Source of the DNA: Acetobacteraceae bacterium
Lineage (GTDB): Bacteria > Pseudomonadota > Alphaproteobacteria > Acetobacterales > Acetobacteraceae
Length of the DNA stretch: 7,084 nucleotides
Direction of reading: 5' to 3'
NCBI GenBank assembly: GCA_027311485.1
Contig: DAICYU010000210.1
Location: 1 to 7,084, forward strand
The notes under the pieces were generated by a model that was given only the letters and a program-made list of their open reading frames with translations, was not told the DNA's origin and searched no databases. A program made the position numbers and the translations under genes. Each line of letters begins with the position of its first letter. Positions within the stretch are counted from its first letter, which is position 1. Below, in pieces: positions 1-6,410 of this stretch.

Positions 1-1668
1 GGCATCGACAGTCCAGCGTGTTTGACCGACCTTGTTCTTCTTGACAGCCAACTCAGTATGATCGCCACCCTGCCAATGGATGATGAGTGCCAAAGCATCG
101 TCGGCGATATCGACGATAATTTCTTTAATCAGGAGCCTCATAATCTTCTTGCGAGTTTCGATTGTTACGCCCGGACTGTTCCATGCCCTGGTCAGATCTT
201 TGCCCAGACTCATCAATTTTGCGCGGTCCTCCGCCGCGAGAGCCGCGGGCTGCTTCGTCTGATCGAAAGCGTCGATTTGCATCTCCAAATCGCGCAATTG
301 CACCAACTTCTCGTTCCAGCGCCGCTCCAGTTCGCCGGCGACCAGGCGATTGTCGGGGTCGACGGTGTCATATTGGCGCCGTGCCCGTGCTGCCTCGTAT
401 TGGGCCTGTTGGATGGCGTTCTCGATCTGCTGGCGCTTATCGTCCTGGTGCTCGTTGTGGGCTTCCATCGTGGCCAGCGCTGCCTCGATTCCTAAAGGCT
501 GTAGCCGGTCGAGTACTTCCTGCGCGACGGCTCGGTCTACCCGCATACCGCCGAATCCGATGCAGTTATCAATCGCTTTGGCGCTGAACGCACCGCGACA
601 GGCATATCGTTGGGTATTACCACCCTTCCCGGTGTACTGGATGTGCAGTCGCCGGCCGCAGCGCGCGCAGCGGAATAATCCTGGCAATAGAGCCTCGCCA
701 CGCCTTATGGAACCACGGCCCATATAGCTCTTGCCATTGGCGTTATCGGCGATCAGATGCTGGTTCCTCTCAAACTCCGCCCATGTAATATAACCCTCAT
801 GGTGGTCGTGGATCAAAACGTCCCAGTCCTTCCAATTGCGTCGCAGGTTGTCGCGCGTGATCCGCTTCCGCCCGCCCTCGAGCGTCACCCGGGTTCCCCG
901 CCGGCCGTAGGCGTAGGAACCGGCGTACACTGGGTTCGTCAGCATATGATACAGGGTGTGATAGACGGGCGCCTTCCATTCCATCGTGCGTTTGCCGCGT
1001 CCCTGGATGATCGCAGGGACGAGGACATTCTCTTGATTGAACCACAGCAGCACTTGGCGAACCGACTGGAGCTCCGCAAACTTGCGGAAAACCAGCGCGA
1101 TGCCGTCCCGGGCACGCCGGTCGGGAACCATCTCAAGACGATCATCGTCGGTCTTCTCGTAGCCAACGGCGATGGAGGTATGCAACTCCCCGCGCCGCGC
1201 CTTTTGGCGCGCAGCCTCCAACGATCGCTGGCGGAATACCGACAACTCCATCTCGCTCATGGTGCCCTTCATGCCAAGCAGCAGCCTGTCATTGGGCGAA
1301 CGCGGATCAAAAATCGCGTCCTCGTCCACGATCAGTGTGCCGACCAGGCCGCAGAACTCCAGCAGGGTATGCCAGTCACGACCATTCCGCGCCAGCCTGG
1401 ACGCTTCGAGTGACACCACCGCGCCGACTCGGCCCTCGCAAATCGCCGCCAGTAGCTTCTCGAAACCTGGTCGGGCAGTGCCGCCACCGGATCGGCCGAG
1501 ATCGTCGTCGACGGTCTGAATGTCCTCCCAGCCGAGCTGCCGCGCGCGCTCAACCAGACCGTACTGACGACGCTGGCTCTCCAGATTGTTGACAACCTGG
1601 TAGGACGTCGATTGCCGGACGTAAACGATGGCGGCCCTGGCAAGATGTTCCGGCATGATCTTACTCAT
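1..1668 (-). CDS. Large serine recombinase, C-terminus beyond the left edge
   Basis: DNA strand-exchange enzyme of the large serine recombinase family, probably moving or integrating the element that carries it. The frame is open for 556 codons from ATG at 1668 to the left edge, with no stop. The N-terminal catalytic domain has the VYVRQST motif with nucleophile Ser20, and the conserved ASRLARNG block with Arg91 and Arg94. A 'Recombinase' DNA-binding domain follows at about residues 180-290 (HTLYHMLTNPVYAG). A zinc ribbon uses Cys334, Cys337, Cys357 and Cys369. A charged, probably coiled-coil stretch spans about 397-462, and the visible part ends near IIVDIADDALALIIHWQGGD. The start is chosen because it precedes the catalytic motif by the usual distance and overlaps the stop of the upstream small gene, suggesting translational coupling. 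GC looks lower than in the neighbouring Tn3 genes, which fits a separate origin. Family assignment is firm; substrate sites are unknown. Confidence 0.95.
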   Translation of the reverse strand, partial: MSKIMPEHLARAAIVYVRQSTSYQVVNNLESQRRQYGLVERARQLGWEDIQTVDDDLGRSGGGTARPGFEKLLAAICEGRVGAVVSLEASRLARNGRDWHTLLEFCGLVGTLIVDEDAIFDPRSPNDRLLLGMKGTMSEMELSVFRQRSLEAARQKARRGELHTSIAVGYEKTDDDRLEMVPDRRARDGIALVFRKFAELQSVRQVLLWFNQENVLVPAIIQGRGKRTMEWKAPVYHTLYHMLTNPVYAGSYAYGRRGTRVTLEGGRKRITRDNLRRNWKDWDVLIHDHHEGYITWAEFERNQHLIADNANGKSYMGRGSIRRGEALLPGLFRCARCGRRLHIQYTGKGGNTQRYACRGAFSAKAIDNCIGFGGMRVDRAVAQEVLDRLQPLGIEAALATMEAHNEHQDDKRQQIENAIQQAQYEAARARRQYDTVDPDNRLVAGELERRWNEKLVQLRDLEMQIDAFDQTKQPAALAAEDRAKLMSLGKDLTRAWNSPGVTIETRKKIMRLLIKEIIVDIADDALALIIHWQGGDHTELAVKKNKVGQTRWTVDA

Positions 1669-1843
1669 TGCCCGCTTCCCTTTTGCCGACGGTCGACGGC
1701 ACGTCGGCCGACGCTGTCGCCACCGCTTCGGTCAAAAGCACTTGTAGGAGTGCCACCGCCTTCTGGTGGTCGATGGGGGTCAGTTCGACCGGCCGCGCCG
1801 CGGTGGCGAATAGGTCTACTTGTGTACGAAACGGCTTTCTCAT
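1661..1843 (-). CDS. Small conserved-looking protein (60 aa) coupled to the serine recombinase
   Basis: A 60-residue protein of unknown function, MRKPF...AGNE. It has a short basic start, a VDLFATAARPVEL segment, then a likely amphipathic helix (HQKAVALLQVLLTEAV) and a polar tail. No catalytic motif or membrane segment is visible. The ATG at 1843 is preferred over a TTG 15 bases upstream because GGAGGG lies 7 bases before it. Its TAA stop (1663-1661) falls inside the first codons of the recombinase, whose ATG is at 1668, so the two overlap by 8 bases. From memory, small proteins of this type (LLxxLLTEA helix) often sit directly upstream of large serine recombinases in proteobacteria; I infer a role as accessory or regulatory factor of the recombinase, which the sequence does not prove. 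It is nested entirely inside the extended frame of the DUF5372-like gene. Confidence 0.72.
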   Translation of the reverse strand: MRKPFRTQVDLFATAARPVELTPIDHQKAVALLQVLLTEAVATASADVPSTVGKREAGNE

Positions 1844-2126
1844 GGCCCATCCCTCCAAAGAGCTCCTTGTCCGAGGGACAGGCTACGAGAAGATCAAGAA
1901 GGGTGCGTAGCGAGACCAGTTGCCTGACGGGAAGACGCGGAGCCGTTACCGTCGTGAGACTGCTCGCCGCCAGATCAAACATCCAACCCGGCACTTGGTA
2001 GGAACCGCCATGTGGTCGGCGAATCAGGAAGTGGTGTATGCCATCATGCTCGTGGTCGCCGACCACCAGGACGGTCTGGCCAGCCAGCGGGTGAAATGGA
2101 TAGAGGATCTTGGCTTCAAATGTCAG
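1665..2126 (-). CDS. DUF5372-like protein, 5' end uncertain or truncated
   Basis: Function unknown. The stretch ILYPFHPLAGQTVLVVGDHEHDGIHHFLIRRPHGGSYQVPGWMFDLAA...LVSLRTLLDLL resembles the DUF5372 family, which from memory is recurrently found next to serine recombinases. The PFHPL-G motif near the N-terminus and the PxWM motif in the middle are the signature I used. No ATG, GTG or TTG lies just before the conserved part: the frame is open upstream but soon enters DNA belonging to the IS66 remnant. The start given is a CTG at 2126 and is a guess; the true 5' end may have been cut off at that junction. The recognisable domain ends near 1860, but the frame has no stop until TGA at 1667-1665, so it runs across the whole 60-aa gene in another frame. 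The tail there is Arg/Gly-rich and probably not under protein selection. First gene of a DUF5372, 60-aa, recombinase cassette. Confidence 0.6.
   Translation of the reverse strand: MTFEAKILYPFHPLAGQTVLVVGDHEHDGIHHFLIRRPHGGSYQVPGWMFDLAASSLTTVTAPRLPVRQLVSLRTLLDLLVACPSDKELFGGMGHEKAVSYTSRPIRHRGAAGRTDPHRPPEGGGTPTSAFDRSGGDSVGRRAVDRRQKGSGQ
1851..1856 (-). promoter_or_regulatory. Ribosome binding site GGAGGG of the 60-aa gene
   Basis: GGAGGG on the minus strand, 7 bases before the ATG at 1843. It is the strongest Shine-Dalgarno-like match in this cassette and decides the start of the small gene. The recombinase has only a weak GGGAAG upstream, consistent with translation by coupling. Confidence 0.6.
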
Positions 2127-2146
2127 AAACCCGGCACTATGGCCCC

Positions 2147-2356
2147 GGCTCGGACGGCGGCGCGCGCCACTGGGCGATCGCAATGACGCTGATCGCCACC
2201 GCAAAGCTGAACGGCGTCGAGCCGATGGCGTGGCTGACCGACGTGCTGGAGCGCATCGTCTCGGGGCGCACCAAGGCGAACGAACTGGACAGCCTGCTGC
2301 CGTGGAACTGGAAGCCGTTGAACGACCCCGCCGAGCGCACCGCCATGGCCGCGTGA
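2147..2356 (+). pseudogene. tnpC: IS66-family transposase TnpC, 3' remnant
   Basis: Only the last ~69 codons of an IS66 DDE transposase remain. The frame reads GSDGGARHWAIAMTLIATAKLNGVEPMAWLTDVLERIVSG...LDSLLPWNW, which matches the characteristic IS66 C-terminus (GSD-GG, LI-TAKLNGV-P--WL-DVL, LLPW-W). It stops with TGA at 2354-2356. Upstream of about 2147 the IS66 similarity ends abruptly and the DNA belongs to the DUF5372-like gene on the other strand. The catalytic core and the tnpA/tnpB partner genes of IS66 are absent, so this cannot make an active transposase. A start codon for the fragment is not apparent and it is probably not expressed. Confidence 0.85.
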
Positions 2357-2685
2357 TGATCGACAATCCGGCCGCCGCGATGGACCTGCTGGACAAGCTT
2401 CAGGCGGCCTTGCCGGTGCCGGCCCGGCTGACGCCGGAGCTGCGGGCCTCGCTCGCCAGCAAGAACGCCGGAGCGCCGGTGCCGCCGGACGGCGCCATCG
2501 TCGCGCTCCATTACATGGGCGACGAGGGCGGCATTGTCTGCAGGCTTGATCTCGGCGCCGCCATGCAGCACGCGGCATTCGTCTCCATCACGCACCTGCG
2601 CTTCGATCCGCGGCTCCCGCTCGCCCGCAAGATCGCCGCCTACCAGAAACACAGGGTCAAACACCTTCGCCGCCAAGGCCCCTGA
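2356..2685 (+). CDS. IS66-associated hypothetical protein (109 aa)
   Basis: A 109-residue protein beginning MIDNPAAAMDLLDKL and ending in a basic tail (AYQKHRVKHLRRQGP). It has a conserved-looking core at residues 52-65 (HYMGDEGGIVCRLD) and 76-91 (VSITHLRFDPRLPLAR). I know this type as a hypothetical protein carried after tnpC in some alphaproteobacterial IS66 elements; its function is not known to me. The ATG overlaps the tnpC stop by one base (TGATG), the usual sign of translational coupling inside an IS operon. With tnpC truncated, its natural promoter is gone, so expression here is doubtful. An antisense reading of the same DNA (2137-2709) is a GC-rich shadow. Confidence 0.65.
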   Translation: MIDNPAAAMDLLDKLQAALPVPARLTPELRASLASKNAGAPVPPDGAIVALHYMGDEGGIVCRLDLGAAMQHAAFVSITHLRFDPRLPLARKIAAYQKHRVKHLRRQGP

Positions 2686-2723
2686 TCCGCGCACCTTCCC
2701 GCCTGTCAACCAAACAACGCCGT

Positions 2724-2743
2724 GCTGGCGCCACGACGCTTAC
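2724..2743 (-). repeat. Right terminal end of the IS66-family element
   Basis: On the minus strand the junction begins GTAAGCGTCGTGGCGCCAGC. IS66-family ends typically start with GTAA, and this one lies 55 bases after the stop of the element's last gene and exactly where the Tn3 transposase reading is interrupted. The matching left end has been lost, so the inverted repeat and the 8-bp target duplication cannot be checked within the window. Confidence 0.6.
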
Positions 2744-5628
2744 ATGTGGTCGAACCCGAGCGGGGACAGCCGCGCCACGTCTTCGCCCCGCACGTCGTAG
2801 CCCTCGGCCCGGAGCTGGTTCAGCGCCGCGTCCATATAGATCGTGTTCCAGAGCACGATCACGTTCACCACGAGGCCGAGCGCGCCGAGCTGGTCCTCCT
2901 GGCCTTCGCGGTAGCGCTGGCGCAGCTCGCCGCGCTTGCCGTGGAAGACGATGCGGGCGAGTTGGTGGCGGCCCTCGCCACGGTTGAGCTGGACCAGGAT
3001 ACGACGACGGTAGGCCTCGTCGTCGATGAACCGCAGCAGGTAGAGCGTCTTGACCAGCCGGCCGAGTTCTTCGAGCGCCCGCGCGAGCTTTGTTGGGCGG
3101 TCCTTGGTCTGCAGCGTGCGGATTAGGCCGGCGGCCTGCACGGTGCCGAGCTTCAGGGAGCCGGCCAGGCGCAGCAGGTCCTCCCAATGCTCGGCGATCA
3201 GGCCGACGTTGACGCGTTGCGCCGCAAGGTCGTTCAGCGCGCCGTAGTCAGCTTTGCCGTCCACACGCCAGAAGCGGCTGCCGCCGATGTCGGCCAGGCG
3301 GGGGCTGAACTGGAAGCCGAGCAGGTGGAAGATGCCGAAGATCGTGTCGGTGTACGCGCCCGTGTCGGTCATGATCTCAGTCGGCTGCAGCTCGGTCTGC
3401 TGCTCCAGGACGACAGAGAGCAGCACCAGGCTGTCGCGCAGCGTGCCCGGTACGGCGATGCCGTTCAGGCCGGTGAACTGGTCGGACACGAGGTTGTAGA
3501 ACGTGACCCCGCGCTCCTGCCCGTAATACTTGGGGTTCGGCCCCGAGTGGATCGTTCGCACGGGTACCACGAAGCGGAGCCCGTCGGCTGATGCTACGTC
3601 GCCGCCGCCCCAGGCGTGGGCGAGCCGGATGCGGTTTTGGGCCGCGACGAGGGCCGCGTTGGAGCGGGTCAGGGTCTCGGCGCGGATGTAGTTTTGCCGC
3701 ACCCAGCTCAGGCGCGAGCGCCGGAGCGCGGGGTTGTCCAGCCGGATCAGCGGCTCGAACCCGGTGTTGCAGGCCTCGGCGATCAGCACCGCGCACAGGC
3801 TGGTCGCGACGTCGCCGGCGCGCGCGCCGCCCTCGCTCGCGTGCGTGAAGCCGGCGGCGAACCCGGTGCGCGCGTGCATCTCCAACAGCAACTCGGGCAG
3901 GTCGACGCGCGGCATCCGCACGTCGACGGCCTTGCGGAGCGCAATCAGGCTCGGCGGCTCGTCCAGCTTGTCCAGTGCGGAAAGGACCAGCTCGCCGCCG
4001 TCGACCTGCACGCTGGCGTTCTGGGGGAGATTCGCGGCCGTGGCGCGGTAGGCCGCGTCCAGCCGCTCGCTCAGACCCAGGATCTCCGCGCCCGCGTCGG
4101 TGGACAGGCCGAGCGTGCGGCAGATGGCGGGGCGGGCTGCTTCCCAGGCCGAACCGGCCAGCAAGCCGAGGCGCGGGTCCGCGTACCGGAGGCTAGGCGA
4201 CGCGAACAGGTCGCGGCGTCGGATCGAGGCGCGCATGGCTTCCATCACGCACAATCGGTATCCGACCGCGTCGATGCCGCCGTCACGCGCGACGACCTGC
4301 CGCTTCCAGCCCGTCGGCACAAAGCCAAGCGGCGCGGGCGCCGTATTGCGCTGCCCGTCCGACGCCCGGAGGTAAGTGACGGCATCGAGCAGCGGCTTGG
4401 CGGCGGGCGTGGCACCGAGGGCGAGGGAGCGGAGGAGCCCCGACATGAAGCGCGTCCTGGCGTTCTGCGCCCGCAGCTCGGCGAAGTAGAGGTCACCCGG
4501 TGGGCGGACGATCTCATCGATCTTCGCCAGCGCCTCCGCGATCTCGTCCCGAGGCACCACGGCGAAGGCTGCCTCGCGCACCGCGCTATCGGCGACCGCG
4601 TCGTCTATCAGCACTCCCGTCGCGCGACGCAGCCGCAGGGCCGCGGCGTCAAGGTCGCGGATCGTGCGCAGCCTGGCGCGCTTGCCGACCGCCGCCGCGT
4701 CGGTGAACAGCTTGCTCACCACTATATCGAACAGGTCGAGGACGTCGTCCTGTGCGCTCGCCTCCAGCGTGCGGACGAACGCGAGCAGCGTCGCCGTCCG
4801 CCGTTCCTCCGGCAACCGCGCCACGGCCTGCGCCTTCGCGACCGTCGCGAACCTGGCCAACGCCGTCACGCGCCCAGGCGGCACGTGCCCGATGCCGGGC
4901 AGGCCGGCGGCGAGCAGCCGCACCTCGTCGAGCCGGGCGACGGCGCGGGCCAGTTCCGCGCCGCTGCGCATAAACGGCCCGTCGCGCAGCCGGTCGAGCG
5001 GGCTCGGCCGCCCGCCTTCGCCAGCGACCAGCAGCGCCTCGAGCTGGACGCGCTGCTCGCGGGTCACGTCCCGGGCGAGGGCGCGCCACAGCCGGCGGCC
5101 GGCCCGGGCGCGGATGCGCGCGATCAGGCGTTCCAGCGCCGACGCGCCCGGGAGCAGCACCTTCTCGGTCACCAGCCAGGCCGTCGCGCGGTCGAACAGC
5201 ACGCTCGGCCGGTCGGTGCCGGTCCAGCACAGGGCGTAGAGCCAGCGCGCCAGGCGGAAGCGCGCGAACGGGTCCGTGAACTCGCGATAGCCGTGACGTT
5301 CCCTGATCTCAGTCGCGTGCACCCAGCGGACCCGCGCGGTGGCGTAGCGGGCAAGACAGCTCGGATCGGCGATGGAGAGCTGTCGGGCGAGGTCGCCGGC
5401 CACGGACGCTGGCACATTGGCCGGCTCATCGAGGAACGTCCCGAGGAACCGCACCGTGCCGAGCTGCGCCGCGAAGCCCAGCCGCATGTGGTCCCAGCGC
5501 TTGGCGCCGATCAGTTCGCGGTCGGCGTCGTCCAGGTGGAAGTACCGCGCGAGCTGGTCTGCGGTCGGCTCGCCCGCGTAGCGGCCATAGCGCCGCTCCT
5601 GCTCGGCGGTGAGGAACGAGACCGGCAC
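2740..5628 (-). CDS. tnpA: Tn3-family transposase TnpA, C-terminal tail replaced by IS66 end
   Basis: Catalyses replicative cut-and-join transposition of a Tn3-family transposon by acting on its terminal repeats. The 962-residue frame starts MPVSFLTAEQERRYGRY (GTG at 5628), typical of the N-terminal DUF4158 region (about residues 5-170). The C-terminal DDE domain is intact at its key residues: Asp682 (SADGLRF), Asp755 (MTDTGAYTDTIFG) and Glu885 (LNRGEGRHQLAR). Start codon GTG lies 12 bases after the tnpR stop, so the two are one operon. The protein ends at LSPLGFDHM; relatives continue with about HINxxGRYxF and a further few dozen residues. The stop TAA (2742-2740) comes from the GTAA end of the IS66 remnant. 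Loss of the tail probably weakens or abolishes activity, which is inference. The opposite strand carries a very long open frame here, an artefact of GC-rich codon use. Confidence 0.95.
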   Translation of the reverse strand: MPVSFLTAEQERRYGRYAGEPTADQLARYFHLDDADRELIGAKRWDHMRLGFAAQLGTVRFLGTFLDEPANVPASVAGDLARQLSIADPSCLARYATARVRWVHATEIRERHGYREFTDPFARFRLARWLYALCWTGTDRPSVLFDRATAWLVTEKVLLPGASALERLIARIRARAGRRLWRALARDVTREQRVQLEALLVAGEGGRPSPLDRLRDGPFMRSGAELARAVARLDEVRLLAAGLPGIGHVPPGRVTALARFATVAKAQAVARLPEERRTATLLAFVRTLEASAQDDVLDLFDIVVSKLFTDAAAVGKRARLRTIRDLDAAALRLRRATGVLIDDAVADSAVREAAFAVVPRDEIAEALAKIDEIVRPPGDLYFAELRAQNARTRFMSGLLRSLALGATPAAKPLLDAVTYLRASDGQRNTAPAPLGFVPTGWKRQVVARDGGIDAVGYRLCVMEAMRASIRRRDLFASPSLRYADPRLGLLAGSAWEAARPAICRTLGLSTDAGAEILGLSERLDAAYRATAANLPQNASVQVDGGELVLSALDKLDEPPSLIALRKAVDVRMPRVDLPELLLEMHARTGFAAGFTHASEGGARAGDVATSLCAVLIAEACNTGFEPLIRLDNPALRRSRLSWVRQNYIRAETLTRSNAALVAAQNRIRLAHAWGGGDVASADGLRFVVPVRTIHSGPNPKYYGQERGVTFYNLVSDQFTGLNGIAVPGTLRDSLVLLSVVLEQQTELQPTEIMTDTGAYTDTIFGIFHLLGFQFSPRLADIGGSRFWRVDGKADYGALNDLAAQRVNVGLIAEHWEDLLRLAGSLKLGTVQAAGLIRTLQTKDRPTKLARALEELGRLVKTLYLLRFIDDEAYRRRILVQLNRGEGRHQLARIVFHGKRGELRQRYREGQEDQLGALGLVVNVIVLWNTIYMDAALNQLRAEGYDVRGEDVARLSPLGFDHM

Positions 5629-5640
5629 GCGGGGGCCGGA

Positions 5641-6231
5641 TCAGCGAGCGATAAGCTTGCTGGCGCGCGGCTTCGGCCGGCCCTCGCCGTCGACGTAGGC
5701 GTACAGCGTGCTGAGCGATACGCCGAGTTGTCCGGCGACATCCGAGGCGACGTTGGTCCTGTCGGCCATCATCGTCATCGCCGTACGCAGCTTGGCGCGC
5801 GTCATCAGCCTCGGGCGGCCGCCGGTGCGCCCGCGCGCGCGCGCAGCCGCGAGGCCCGCCATCGTGCGCTCCAAGATCAGGTCGCGCTCGAACTCAGACA
5901 GGGTGGCGAAGATGCCGAACACCAGCCGCCCCGTGGCGCTCGTCGTGTCGATCCCGCCGGTCAGCACCTTCAGCCCGACGCCCCGCTTCTGGAGCGTGCC
6001 GACCAGTTCGACGACGTGCGCGAGCGAGCGGCCGATCCGGTCGAGTTTCCAGACGACAAGCGCGTCGCCGTCGCGCAGCGCGTCCAGGGCGCGGGCAAGC
6101 CCGGGCCGGTCGGTGACGCTGCCGCTGCAGGTGTCGTCGTAGACGCGCTCGCACCCGACGGCCCGGAGGGCGTCATGCTGGAGCGCCATGGTCTGCTCCG
6201 CCGTCGAGACCCGCATGTAGCCAACCAGCAC
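5641..6231 (-). CDS. tnpR: Tn3-family resolvase TnpR
   Basis: Serine resolvase that recombines two res sites to resolve the cointegrate made during Tn3 transposition; usually also represses its own operon by binding res. The 196-residue protein starts MLVGYMRVSTAEQ with nucleophile Ser9, followed by KLDRIGRSLAHVVELV and the long dimer helix ending SEFERDLILERTMAGLAAAR. A C-terminal helix-turn-helix is visible at about residues 150-180 (TNVASDVAGQLGVSLSTLYAYV). Length matches typical resolvases, and nothing is missing. The GTG at 6231 is chosen because it places Ser9 at the family position; only a weak GGGGCAGACGG precedes it. It is co-oriented with tnpA, the order found in Tn21-type transposons, with the res-like site directly upstream. 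Probably still active, although tnpA is not whole. Confidence 0.95.
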   Translation of the reverse strand: MLVGYMRVSTAEQTMALQHDALRAVGCERVYDDTCSGSVTDRPGLARALDALRDGDALVVWKLDRIGRSLAHVVELVGTLQKRGVGLKVLTGGIDTTSATGRLVFGIFATLSEFERDLILERTMAGLAAARARGRTGGRPRLMTRAKLRTAMTMMADRTNVASDVAGQLGVSLSTLYAYVDGEGRPKPRASKLIAR

Positions 6232-6283
6232 CCGTCTGCCCCGCTCTGCACAAATCAGAGAAGGGCAGGTTTATAGGACAAAG

Positions 6284-6410
6284 GAAAGTGCATGGGTTGC
6301 TGCACCCGAAGATGCCGATTTCGGGCACAGTCCCGCCGATAGAGCGCGGCGTGCATTAAACGAGGGTTTAATGCACAGGCCGACGCCGACTGTCAGCCAA
6401 ATGCACTTTC
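6284..6410. promoter_or_regulatory. Probable res region: repeated GTGCAT half-sites upstream of tnpR
   Basis: The word GTGCAT occurs at 6288-6293 and 6351-6356, and its complement ATGCAC at 6371-6376 and 6401-6406. The outermost pair extends to 10-bp inverted arms (GAAAGTGCAT at 6284-6293, ATGCACTTTC at 6401-6410), and GTGCA/TGCAC also flank 6288-6305. Tn3-family res regions lie directly upstream of tnpR and hold three inverted-repeat resolvase subsites over about 120 bp, which suits position and size. Assignment to subsites I, II and III is not possible by eye apart from the strong palindrome. It may double as operator for tnpR-tnpA. Confidence 0.55.
6351..6376. repeat. Perfect 26-bp palindrome (11-bp arms, 4-base centre)
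   Basis: Arms GTGCATTAAAC (6351-6361) and GTTTAATGCAC (6366-6376) are exact inverted copies around GAGG. Its position about 120 bp upstream of tnpR, and its length, fit the crossover subsite I of a Tn3-family res region, which is farthest from tnpR in res-tnpR-tnpA transposons. It is not followed by a T-run, so a terminator is unlikely. The subsite assignment is inferred; the palindrome itself is directly visible. Confidence 0.6.

Larger units (their letters stand above)
1..2126 (-). mobile_element. Recombinase/DUF5372 three-gene cassette, left part outside the window
   Basis: Three tightly packed minus-strand genes (DUF5372-like, 60-aa protein, large serine recombinase) form one apparent transcription unit. 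The right border lies in about 2127-2147, where the sequence changes to IS66 transposase. No terminal repeats could be identified, as expected for serine-recombinase elements, which often lack them. That this is a self-moving unit is inferred from the gene content and the abrupt junction; the left end is not visible. Confidence 0.45.
2147..2743 (+). mobile_element. IS66-family insertion sequence remnant
   Basis: About 600 bp of the right-hand part of an IS66-family element: tnpC 3' end, the 109-aa gene and the terminal end. A full element would be roughly 2.5 kb, so most is missing on the left. It lies in the opposite orientation to the Tn3 genes and its right end is inside the Tn3 transposase gene. 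The left break abuts the recombinase cassette. Confidence 0.75.
2744..6376 (-). mobile_element. Tn3-family transposon core, both terminal repeats missing
   Basis: The module has the order res-like site, tnpR, tnpA. Its tnpA-side end was cut by the IS66 element at 2743, so the inverted repeat that normally lies just past tnpA is gone. On the other side I found no GGGG...TAAG-type Tn3 end up to 7084; that end may lie further right if the DNA there is cargo, or may have been lost. The right boundary given is the outer edge of the palindromic res-like site and is provisional. Confidence 0.7.

Noticed and set aside
757..1413. Plus-strand open frame of 218 codons
   Set aside because: Entirely antisense to the large serine recombinase, whose catalytic and DNA-binding motifs are clear in the minus frame.
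2127..2396. Upstream extension of the DUF5372-like frame to 2396
   Set aside because: This part lies opposite the IS66 tnpC remnant and reads as Arg/Ser-rich low-complexity sequence, so it is an open frame by chance.
2137..2709. Minus-strand open frame of 190 codons opposite the IS66 remnant
   Set aside because: The plus strand encodes the recognisable IS66 TnpC C-terminus and its coupled 109-aa gene; the antisense reading lacks motifs.
6269..6274. TATAAA on the minus strand as the -10 box of tnpR
   Set aside because: No acceptable -35 hexamer lies 16-18 bases upstream, so the promoter cannot be supported.
3616..6276. Very long plus-strand open frame (886 codons) opposite tnpA and tnpR
   Set aside because: It is antisense to two well-recognised genes, has a repetitive Arg/Ala/Gln-rich composition and no motif; high GC in the third codon position of the real genes removes stops on the other strand.
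6351..6376. Rho-independent terminator
   Set aside because: The stem is AT-containing and perfect but has no following T-run on either strand, and its place upstream of tnpR fits a resolvase site better.
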